Assembly (NCBI RefSeq): GCF_014653695.1
Contig: NZ_BNAR01000032.1
Location: 1-54,514, forward strand
Source: Lentzea cavernae
Lineage (GTDB): Bacteria; Actinomycetota; Actinomycetes; Mycobacteriales; Pseudonocardiaceae
Length of the DNA stretch: 54,514 nucleotides
Direction of reading: 5' to 3'
The first letter of the stretch is position 1. Each line of letters starts with the position of its first letter. The translations under genes were made by a program, and so were the position numbers. This document shows positions 39,003 to 46,378 of this stretch, one piece after another. Below the pieces are notes generated by a model. That model was not told where the DNA came from and did no database searches. It saw only the letters and a list, made by a program, of their open reading frames with translations.

Positions 39003-40717
39003 AACCAATTCGCGTCTTGGCTCCCCTGCTCCTGGCCGCGAGTCTCGTGGCGCCCGTTCAGGCACAAGCGGACGAGGCGACCTGGACAGGTCCCCTCAGC
39101 ACCCGAGGCCGGTGGATCGTCGACGCCCACGGCGACCGCTTCAAGCTCAAGTCCGGCAACTGGCACGGTGCGAGCGGCACCTACACCGGCTCCGGCGACA
39201 TCAACGACCCCGCGAACCACCACTCCGGCGAGAAGGCCGCCCAGGTCCCGCTCGGACTCGACCGCGCGACGATGGCCACGATCATCAGCGGTTTCAAGGA
39301 GATCGGTGTCAACAGCATCCGGCTGCCGTTCTCGAACCAGATGCTCAAGGACACCAACCCGGTCACCGGGCTGAAGGACGCGCAGCTCAACGGGAAGCGG
39401 CCGCTGGAGGTCTACGACGCGGTCGTGGCCGAGCTGACCCGCAACGACCTCGCCGTCATCCTCAACAACCACACCACCACGTCGCGGTGGTGCTGCGGCG
39501 TCGACGGCAACGAGCGGTGGAACACCAGCCAGAGCACCGACCAGTGGATCACCGACTGGGCGTTCATGGCTGAGCGCTACAAGGCGAACAAGCGCGTGGT
39601 CGGCGCGGACCTCTACAACGAGGTGCGCCGCAACGTCTGGGACGACCCGAACTGGGGCTGGGGCAACGACCACGACTGGCACAAGGCCTCGCAGCAGGCC
39701 GCGGACCGGCTCCAGCAGGTCGCGCCCGACCTCCTCGTCATCGTCGAGGGCATCAACTGGACGGGCATCCCGGTCGACGGCTTCGCGCACGGACGTCCGA
39801 CGCTGGAGCCGGCGCGCTTCCTGAGCCACACGCTCGCCAACCCCGAGAAGCTGGTCTACTCCGCGCACTTCTACGGCTACACCGGCCCGAACCACAGCGG
39901 TGCCACGGGAATCGGTGAGACGACCGACCCGCGCTATCAGGACCTGTCACCGCAGGAGCACGTCGACGTCCTGCAGCGCCAGGCCTTCTTCATCACCGAG
40001 GCCCAGAAGCACTTCACCGCGCCGCTGTGGATCAGCGAGTTCGGCGTCGGCGGCCGCGGTGAGAACAACCCCAAGGCGCGCGACTGGTTCGAGCGGTTCG
40101 TGAACCAGCTGGTCGCGAACGACACCGACTTCGCCTACTGGCCTCTGGTCGGCTTCCACACCAACCGCGGCGGCAACGGCTGGGCGTTGCTGCACTGGGA
40201 CGCGGCAGGCAACCGCATGGGCGTCAACGACGGCGACGACTGGCGTGCCGGCGCGTGGAACCGCCTCGTCAACGCGCCGAGCCGCACCGGGCAGGTCCCG
40301 CGCGAAACCCGGTGGAACCAGCTGCTCAAGGAATCGTGCCCGCAGAGCGAGAAGCTCATCGGCATCAGCCACACCGGCAACCGCGGCCTGTGCGTCAGCG
40401 GTCCACAGTGGAGCGGCACCACCAGGGTCACCAACGAGCAGCACGTGACCGGCGACTGGGCGTCCGGCTACACGAAACTCCAGTGCCCGCAGAACAACGC
40501 GGCCGTCGGCTACGCGAACTTCACGCTGGTCTGCGCGCCCGTCGCGCAGGGCAACCAGACGCGGGTGCTGTGGTTCGACCGGGGTGACAACCGGCCGGAC
40601 CAGGGCGGCGACTGGGCCAACGGGCACTACAAGGGCCAGTGCGCGCAGGACGAGCACATCGCCGGCGTGGCCTACAACTGGCGCAGGACCCCGGACGCGT
40701 TGCTCTGCCGGAAGTGA
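38999..40717 (+). CDS. Secreted GH5-type glycoside hydrolase with Cys-repeat C-terminus
   Basis: Protein of 572 aa from GTG 38999 (overlaps the upstream stop; no clear SD, so translation is probably coupled). Signal peptide IRVLAPLLLAASLVAPVQAQA. The GH5 barrel has the acid/base E208 (DLYNEVRR) and nucleophile E347 (LWISEFGVGG), with INSIRLPFSN-like and HFYGYTGPNH strands typical of endoglucanase-like enzymes acting on beta-glucans. After about residue 440 come two and a half Cys-containing repeats (CPQSEKLIG... LC..., GDWASGYTK; CPQNNAAVG... LC..., GDWANGHYK; CAQDEHIAG... LLC). The 3' end overlaps the NAT gene antisense by 46 bp. Confidence 0.85.
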   Translation: MKPIRVLAPLLLAASLVAPVQAQADEATWTGPLSTRGRWIVDAHGDRFKLKSGNWHGASGTYTGSGDINDPANHHSGEKAAQVPLGLDRATMATIISGFKEIGVNSIRLPFSNQMLKDTNPVTGLKDAQLNGKRPLEVYDAVVAELTRNDLAVILNNHTTTSRWCCGVDGNERWNTSQSTDQWITDWAFMAERYKANKRVVGADLYNEVRRNVWDDPNWGWGNDHDWHKASQQAADRLQQVAPDLLVIVEGINWTGIPVDGFAHGRPTLEPARFLSHTLANPEKLVYSAHFYGYTGPNHSGATGIGETTDPRYQDLSPQEHVDVLQRQAFFITEAQKHFTAPLWISEFGVGGRGENNPKARDWFERFVNQLVANDTDFAYWPLVGFHTNRGGNGWALLHWDAAGNRMGVNDGDDWRAGAWNRLVNAPSRTGQVPRETRWNQLLKESCPQSEKLIGISHTGNRGLCVSGPQWSGTTRVTNEQHVTGDWASGYTKLQCPQNNAAVGYANFTLVCAPVAQGNQTRVLWFDRGDNRPDQGGDWANGHYKGQCAQDEHIAGVAYNWRRTPDALLCRK

Positions 40718-41406
40718 AGTCCCAGGTTCTCCAGGAAAGCGGCCGCAGGATCCTCGACGTCGGTCGAGGTCTTGTGGCCGTTCTCCCTCACGACGACCAC
40801 CTTGTCCGTCACGGTGATCCGCCCGGACGGCCGCGCGAGTGACGCCATGGGTCCTTTGCGGAAGTGCGACTCCGGCGCGGTCTGGTGCCACCAGCAGGTG
40901 GGGACGAACTCGGCGAGCTCGCGCGGGCGGCGGTCCAGCCGGTAGCAGGGCCTGCCGTCCATCAGCACCTCCACGTCGTCGCCCACGTCCACGAGCCGGA
41001 ACACGCCGAACGGGTCGTGCTGGTCCTGACGCGACTCCCAGTCGAGCGGGCGCAGGGTGAACGAGCCGAACCCGACGTCGGCGAGCCAGGTGCCGTCCAC
41101 GAGCAGCGCCAGGTGGTCGAGCGGCGGGCCCAGCCGCTGACCGTCGCCGATCGTGCGCGCGCCGAGCAGGTCGACGTGATGTCCCAAGTGCCGCAACAAC
41201 TCCGCGAACAACCCGTTGAGCTCGTAGCAGAACCCGCCACGCCGCTGCACCACGATCTTGTCGTGCAGCCACGGGATCTCGAGCACGATCCGCGTGTCCA
41301 TGTGCGTGTGGAGGTTCTCGAAGGGGACGCTCAGCAGGTGCCGTTCGTGCAGCTCCGCCAGCGATGACGTGCGCGAGGCGCCGATGCGCTGTAGATAGTC
41401 GTCCAC
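40672..41406 (-). CDS. nat: Arylamine N-acetyltransferase
   Basis: Protein of 244 aa from GTG 41406. The catalytic triad is visible: Cys in RRGGFCYELNGLF, His in LDHLALLVDG, Asp in LADVGFGSFT. HLLSVPFENLHTHM near the N-terminus is also typical. NATs transfer acetyl from acetyl-CoA to arylamines and hydrazines; actinomycete relatives also form amides in secondary metabolism. Slightly short of the usual 270-280 aa. Divergent from the second DUF72 gene with only 17 bp between starts. Confidence 0.9.
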   Translation of the reverse strand: MDDYLQRIGASRTSSLAELHERHLLSVPFENLHTHMDTRIVLEIPWLHDKIVVQRRGGFCYELNGLFAELLRHLGHHVDLLGARTIGDGQRLGPPLDHLALLVDGTWLADVGFGSFTLRPLDWESRQDQHDPFGVFRLVDVGDDVEVLMDGRPCYRLDRRPRELAEFVPTCWWHQTAPESHFRKGPMASLARPSGRITVTDKVVVVRENGHKTSTDVEDPAAAFLENLGLHFRQSNASGVLRQL

Positions 41407-41423
41407 CGTGCCAACATAACCCC

Positions 41424-42233
41424 ATGGGCGAGGTCAGGATCGGCACTTCGGGTTGGGTCTACCCGCCCTGGCGCGGGGTGTTCTACCCCAAGGGCGTCAC
41501 GCAGAAGCGCGAGCTGGCCTACCTGAGCGAGCAGCTGGGTTCCGTGGAGATCAACGGCTCCTTCTACTCGCTGCAACGCCCGTCGAGCTACCGGAAGTGG
41601 GCGGCCGAGACGCCGGACGACTTCGTGTTCTCCGTCAAGGGCAGCCGTTTCATCACGCACATGAAGCGCCTCAAGGACGGCAGCGAGCTCCTCTCGAACT
41701 ACCTCGCGTCCGGCCTCCTCGCGCTGGGCCCCAAGCTCGGGCCGATCCTCTGGCAGCTCCCGCCCACGATGCCGTTCGACGCCGGACTGCTCACGAGCTT
41801 CTTCGAAGGTCTCCCCCGCACCACCACCGAGGCCGCCGAGATCGCGAAGCGCCACGACCACCGCGTCGACCCGGCCCACACGACCACGGACGCCGAACGG
41901 CCGGTGCGCCACGCCCTCGAAGTGCGCCACGACAGCTTCACCACGCCGGAGTTCACCGCCCTGCTGCGGCGCCACGACATAGCGCTGGTCGTCGCGGACG
42001 CCGCCGGCAAGTACCCGCTGATCGAGGAGGTGACGAGCGACTTCGTCTACGTCCGCCTGCACGGCCACGACGAGCTCTACGTCAGCGGGTACACCGACGA
42101 GGGCCTCGACCGGTGGGCCGCGAAGGTCAGGGCGTGGCGCGAGCACGGTGACGTGTTCGTCTACTTCGACAACGACGCGAAGGCCTACGCCCCGCGCGAC
42201 GCGATGGCGCTCCAAGATCGTCTGGCCGATTGA
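41424..42233 (+). CDS. DUF72 family protein 2
   Basis: Protein of 269 aa from ATG 41424. Same family marks as the protein at 38283: VRIGTSGWVYPPWRGVFY, VEINGSFYSLQRPSSYRKW, FSVKGSRFITHMKRLKDG, LGPILWQLPPTMPFD, ALEVRHDSF, YVRLHGHDELY, YFDNDAKAYAPRDAM. It carries an insertion of about 25 residues with a His/Asp/Arg-rich stretch (KRHDHRVDPAHTTTDAERPV) before the LEVRHDSF strand, absent from paralogue 1. Function unknown. Confidence 0.9.
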   Translation: MGEVRIGTSGWVYPPWRGVFYPKGVTQKRELAYLSEQLGSVEINGSFYSLQRPSSYRKWAAETPDDFVFSVKGSRFITHMKRLKDGSELLSNYLASGLLALGPKLGPILWQLPPTMPFDAGLLTSFFEGLPRTTTEAAEIAKRHDHRVDPAHTTTDAERPVRHALEVRHDSFTTPEFTALLRRHDIALVVADAAGKYPLIEEVTSDFVYVRLHGHDELYVSGYTDEGLDRWAAKVRAWREHGDVFVYFDNDAKAYAPRDAMALQDRLAD

Positions 42234-42272
42234 CCCGAACGGACGCACACTCGTCCGGACGGAGGTGCGCCC

Positions 42273-42629
42273 ATGTCGACGAAGAGCCTCATCGCCGCCC
42301 TGGCGATCACTGCGGGCACGGTTGCCTCGAGTGGGATCGCTGTTGCGCAGAGTGACAAGACCTGCGACAAGGGCGAGTTCTGCGTGTGGACCGGACCGGA
42401 GTACACGGGGACCGTGCAGCGCCTCGACGTGGAATCGGCGAACCCGGGCGAGTGCATCACGCTCGCGGTGATCGGGAAGTCGTTCGCGAACCGCCTGAGC
42501 AGGGACGCGACCGTCTACCAGCGCGAGAACTGCTCGACGGAGGCCGAGTTCACCACCTACCCGAAGCACGGCACCTACGTGCCGGACGCCTACTTCGTGA
42601 TCAGGGGCCTGCAGGTGTGGGGTCCTTAA
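42273..42629 (+). CDS. Secreted peptidase-inhibitor I36-type protein
   Basis: Protein of 118 aa with a signal peptide (MSTKSLIAALAITAGTVASS, cleavage near GIAVAQS). The mature part holds four Cys: CDKGEFCVWTGPEYTGTVQR and ECITL with ENCSTEAEF. The opening C-x5-C-[VL]-W-x3-YTG is that of the peptidase inhibitor I36/SMI-like family of actinomycetes, which are secreted inhibitors of metalloproteases; crystallin-like members have other roles. No operon partner. Confidence 0.8.
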   Translation: MSTKSLIAALAITAGTVASSGIAVAQSDKTCDKGEFCVWTGPEYTGTVQRLDVESANPGECITLAVIGKSFANRLSRDATVYQRENCSTEAEFTTYPKHGTYVPDAYFVIRGLQVWGP

Positions 42630-42680
42630 CGACGGCGCCCACCTTTAGTCACCCTATGTAACACCACTCGATCGTGTGAG

Positions 42681-42692
42681 TACTCACCAGTA
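42681..42692. promoter_or_regulatory. TACTCACCAGTA site upstream of the ATPase operon
   Basis: Exact 12-mer shared with the fad operator region (33110-33121). It lies in the gap 42630-42748 just ahead of the zinc-hook ATPase gene. It may be the same regulator's site or chance; one mismatch-free match of 12 nt in 54 kb is suggestive only. Confidence 0.35.
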
Positions 42693-42748
42693 GGTCCCCT
42701 TTCGTGCCTAAGTTGCCGCCCTATCGAGTGGTGGCAGCTGGAGGAAAT

Positions 42749-45151
42749 GTGACCGTGGCGGGTGAAGCCGGGTTACTCGAACTGATGGCCGGGCGACTGG
42801 CCAAATACGAACTCACCCCACGTGCGGCAGAACTGGTGCTGGCGGCGTGCCGGGGCGACGTGGCGCTGGACCGCGCGCTCGCCGGTGTGCCGGCCGAGGA
42901 GCGGAGTCCCCAGGAGCGGTCCGACGGCCCCGGTCAGGGGATCTACCTGTCGGAGATCCGGGTGCGCGGCTTCCGGGGCATCGGTCCCCAGGCACGCCTG
43001 CCGCTCGCGCCGGGTCCGGGGCTGACCGTGGTCACCGGGCGCAACGGCTCGGGCAAGTCGAGCTTCGCCGAGGCCGCGGAACTGGCGCTGACCGGGTACA
43101 ACGCGCGCTGGGCCCGTGCGCGGCACGACGTGTGGCGGCAGGGCTGGCGCAACCTGCACCAGCCCGACACCGCCGTCGAGCTGGACCTCGTCCAGGCCGC
43201 GAAGCAGGGCAGGACGACGATCCGAAGACGCTGGGCACCGGACGAGGACCCGGCGCAGGGCGAGTGGACGCAGGACGACGAGCCGTTCGACGACCGCAGG
43301 TGGCACGACGCGCTGGAGACCTACCGGCCGTTCCTGCCCTACAGCGAGCTCGGGACCGTTCTCGACGCACAGCCGGAAGACCTCTACGAGGCGATGCACC
43401 GCCTTCTGGGCCTGGAAGCGATCACGGAGGCGCAGCAGGCGCTCGCCGAGCACCGCAAGCGCCTCGCGGAGATCGTCGCCCGCCCTTACGACCGGCGGGA
43501 ACGGGTCCGCGCGGAGCTGGCGGCGTCCCAGGACGAACGCGCCCACCGCGCCGCCGAACTGCTCGGCAGCGACTCGCCCGACCTCGACGCGATCGCGGAC
43601 CTCGCGCTGCGGGCCGACGTCGGCACCGGGACCAGTCTCCTGCAGCAGGTCATGGACGTGACGCTGCCGGCTCAGGACGAGGTCGGCAGGGCCCGCGAGG
43701 CCCTCGACCTCGCGCTCGGCACGGTGACCGAGGTCGCGACCGCCAACGCGCAGGACTCGTTGCGGTGCAGCGAGATCCTGCGGCTCGCGGTCCAGCTGCA
43801 GGAGTCCGGCGGCAACCAGGAGTGCCCGGTCTGCAACCTGGGCAAGCTCGACGGGCAGTGGCTCAGCAAGGCCAAGAAGCGCGCCGAGCACCTCGCGAAG
43901 GCCGCCGCGGAGCTGCACGAGGCCGCGGACCGGCTGGACGTGGCGGTGGCCGCGACGCGGGCGTTGTGCCAGCCGGTGCCGGCGGTGCTGACCGAGACCC
44001 AGGACCTGCTCGACACGACGGCCGTGCTGCAGGCCTGGCAGGCGTGGCACGCCTGCCTCTCGATCGACGACCCGGTGCGGCTGCGGCAGGTGGTGTTCGA
44101 CCGGTACGCGGACCTCGCCCAGGCGGTGGAGCAGCTGAAGTCCGTGGCGCGCGAGCAGATCGAGCGCCACGACCTGGTGTGGCGGCCGATGGCGATCGCG
44201 TTGTTCGAGTGGCATTCCCAGGCACAGCAGGCACTCGCGGACTCCGAGGTCCTCGCCGACGTGACGGAGGCGGAGAACTGGATCCGCAAGACCGCCGCCA
44301 AGCTGCGGGCCGAGCGCAGCGCGCCGTTCGCCAAGGAGTCGCAGCGGATCTGGCAGCGGCTGCGCCAGCAGAGCAACGTCGACCTGGGCGCGGTGCGGCT
44401 CGGTGGCACCCGCAACGTCGAGCTGGACGTGTCGGTCGACGGCGTCTCGAACTCGGCGCTCGCCGTGATGAGCCAGGGAGAGCTGCACTCGCTGGGACTG
44501 GCGCTGTTCCTGCCCCGCGCGATGGTCGACGAGAGCCCGTTCCGGTTCGTCGTGATCGACGACCCGGTGCAGGCGATGGACGCGTCCAAGGTGGACGGTC
44601 TCGCCCAGGTGCTCGCCGACGTCGGGCTCACCCGCCAGGTCGTGGTCTTCACGCACGACGAACGGCTGGTGGAGGCGCTGCGGCGGTTGCGGCTGAGCAG
44701 CACCGTGTGGGAGGTCTGCCGCGGCGAGGAGTCCGTGGTGCAGGTGCGGATGGCCGAGGACCCCGTCGGCAGGTGCCTGAGCGACGCCCGTGCGATGCGC
44801 ACCGACGAGAACCTGCCGGACACGTTGCGCGCCGAGCTCGTGGCGTCGTGCTGCCGGACGGCGCTGGAATCGGCCTCCCACGCGAGGTTCCGGCGCGAAC
44901 GGCTCGGCAGGGGAACGCCGCACGCCGAGGTCGAACGCCTGCTGGAGTGCGCGTTGACGACCCGGCAGAAGCTCTCGCTCGCCGTGCTCGACGACCTCGG
45001 GGAGCCGGCGAAGCTGTTGCCGCACCTGGAGGACGTCGTCGGGTCGTGGGCCGTCGACCTCCTGCAGGCCTGCCGCGTCGGTGGTGACAGCGGGGATCTG
45101 GACGTGCTGATCAGAGACACCGAACTGCTCGCGGGATGGCTGCAGCGATGA
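42749..45151 (+). CDS. Rad50/SbcC-like ATPase with a zinc-hook CPVC motif
   Basis: Protein of 800 aa from GTG 42749 (GGAGG at 42740-42744); a GTG at 42704 would add 15 codons of unusual composition. Walker A GRNGSGKS lies near residues 97-104, the zinc-hook pair CPVC at 359-362 between two coiled-coil arms, the ABC signature MSQGELHSLG at 574-583, Walker B VVIDDP (D604-D605) and a His switch VVFTHDERL. The SMC/Rad50 plan indicates DNA-end tethering or processing. The N-terminal ~65 residues before the ATPase head and ~110 residues after it are not in canonical Rad50. First of four overlapping genes. Confidence 0.85.
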   Translation: MTVAGEAGLLELMAGRLAKYELTPRAAELVLAACRGDVALDRALAGVPAEERSPQERSDGPGQGIYLSEIRVRGFRGIGPQARLPLAPGPGLTVVTGRNGSGKSSFAEAAELALTGYNARWARARHDVWRQGWRNLHQPDTAVELDLVQAAKQGRTTIRRRWAPDEDPAQGEWTQDDEPFDDRRWHDALETYRPFLPYSELGTVLDAQPEDLYEAMHRLLGLEAITEAQQALAEHRKRLAEIVARPYDRRERVRAELAASQDERAHRAAELLGSDSPDLDAIADLALRADVGTGTSLLQQVMDVTLPAQDEVGRAREALDLALGTVTEVATANAQDSLRCSEILRLAVQLQESGGNQECPVCNLGKLDGQWLSKAKKRAEHLAKAAAELHEAADRLDVAVAATRALCQPVPAVLTETQDLLDTTAVLQAWQAWHACLSIDDPVRLRQVVFDRYADLAQAVEQLKSVAREQIERHDLVWRPMAIALFEWHSQAQQALADSEVLADVTEAENWIRKTAAKLRAERSAPFAKESQRIWQRLRQQSNVDLGAVRLGGTRNVELDVSVDGVSNSALAVMSQGELHSLGLALFLPRAMVDESPFRFVVIDDPVQAMDASKVDGLAQVLADVGLTRQVVVFTHDERLVEALRRLRLSSTVWEVCRGEESVVQVRMAEDPVGRCLSDARAMRTDENLPDTLRAELVASCCRTALESASHARFRRERLGRGTPHAEVERLLECALTTRQKLSLAVLDDLGEPAKLLPHLEDVVGSWAVDLLQACRVGGDSGDLDVLIRDTELLAGWLQR

Positions 45152-45564
45152 ACCTCACCCCGGACGTCCAGGACCGGCTGACCTGCGTGGCGAACTTGCT
45201 GGCACGCCCGGACCAGCTCGACGGCGTGCGCATCCGTTGCTGCGCCGAACTGTTGCGCACGGCGGTGGAGCGCTCGGTCGCCCGCGCGTGCCGTGCCGAG
45301 AACTCCGAACAGCCCGTGCAGGCGCTGCTGATCGACCTGGCGTCCCACGTGGACGCCGACGTGGCCCACGACGTCTCGCAACTGTGGCACGCGCTGAGCC
45401 GCGCGATCCGGCACCACGGCTACGAGCTGACCCCGACCGCCGAGGAACTCACCGGCTGGCACGCCGACACCGCCGACGTGGCCGAGGCCCTCCAGCTGCA
45501 CCTGACCCTGTCCGGCACGATCGACATCCCTGAAGGCACCGGTGAAACTGCTGTTGTTCGCTGA
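45148..45564 (+). CDS. Small helical protein between two SMC-system genes
   Basis: Protein of 138 aa from ATG 45148 (ATGA overlap with the ATPase; an ATG at 45136 is possible). It seems all-helical (LTPDVQDRLTCVANLLARPD... CCAELLRTAVERSVARACRA... DVAHDVSQLWHALSRAIRHH) with two clustered Cys (IRCCAEL). It resembles the C-terminal helical region of the preceding ATPase in composition (ELVASCCRTALESASHARFR) but I recognise no family. Its 3' end overlaps the phosphoesterase start by 23 bp. Confidence 0.7.
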   Translation: MNLTPDVQDRLTCVANLLARPDQLDGVRIRCCAELLRTAVERSVARACRAENSEQPVQALLIDLASHVDADVAHDVSQLWHALSRAIRHHGYELTPTAEELTGWHADTADVAEALQLHLTLSGTIDIPEGTGETAVVR

Positions 45565-46378
45565 CCTGCACCTGGACACGCGCTTCCCCAGCGCCGGTCC
45601 GGTGCGGCGCAAGGCCCTGCGCGACACGCTGGGCCGCATCGTGGACCTCGCCCAGGAGACCGGCGCCGACGCGATGCTCTGCGCCGGCGACCTGTACGAG
45701 CACGACCGCTGCTCCCCGTCCACCGCGGCGTTCCTGCGGTCGTCGTTCGACTGCTCCGTGCCGGTGTACCTGGCTCCCGGCAACGACGACTGGTACGGGC
45801 CGCAGTCGGTCTACCAGCAGGTGGACTGGACGCCGAACGTGCACGTGTTCTCGTCGGAGTCGCTGACGCCCGTGGAGCTCGCCGACGGCGTCACGCTGTG
45901 GGGCGCCGCTCATCTCGGGCCCGGTCCGGCGCGGGACGTGCTGGACGGTTTCGCGGTGACCCGCGGCGGCGTGAACCTGGCCCTGGGCCACGGTTGCGCG
46001 CCCGGTGACGTCGCGATCACCGGCCTGAACCACGCGTTCCTGGGGCATGTGCACACGCCCGAGCACGCCGTGAACTACACGTTCCCCGGCAACCCGGATC
46101 CGTTGACACCGGGCGAGACCGGTGAGCGCGGAGCCGTCCTGTGCACCGTGCACGAGGACGGTTCGGTGTCGCGCGAGGTGATCGACGTGTCGGCGTCGCG
46201 GTCGCTCGAGTGGCTGGACTCCGAGACGGCGTTCCCCTTGCTGGACTTCGACTCCGTGGCCGCGGAACGGACCGTGCGCGGCCAGTTCGTGCGCGACGTG
46301 CTGGCGGACGCGGACCTGGACGAGGCCATGCGCGGCCGTGTGCTCGCCACCGGCCTGCGGGCGTTGGAGGAACGGTGA
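45542..46378 (+). CDS. Mre11/SbcD-like metallophosphoesterase
   Basis: Protein of 278 aa from GTG 45542. Metallophosphoesterase motifs: DLHLD (D8, H10), CAGDLYEHD (D50), APGNDDWYG (N81, D82), LALGHG and FLGHVHTPEHA. Relatives (YhaO, SbcD, Mre11) are Mn-dependent nucleases paired with SMC-type ATPases. The usual GNHD motif reads GNDD here, with D82 at the position of the catalytic His. There is no Mre11 capping domain of full size. Co-translated with its neighbours (23-bp and 4-bp overlaps). Confidence 0.85.
   Translation: MKLLLFADLHLDTRFPSAGPVRRKALRDTLGRIVDLAQETGADAMLCAGDLYEHDRCSPSTAAFLRSSFDCSVPVYLAPGNDDWYGPQSVYQQVDWTPNVHVFSSESLTPVELADGVTLWGAAHLGPGPARDVLDGFAVTRGGVNLALGHGCAPGDVAITGLNHAFLGHVHTPEHAVNYTFPGNPDPLTPGETGERGAVLCTVHEDGSVSREVIDVSASRSLEWLDSETAFPLLDFDSVAAERTVRGQFVRDVLADADLDEAMRGRVLATGLRALEER

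Noticed and set aside
42773..45025. Long minus-strand frame of 750 codons
   Set aside because: Antisense to the zinc-hook ATPase, which has complete Walker, signature and hook motifs; the antisense product has none.
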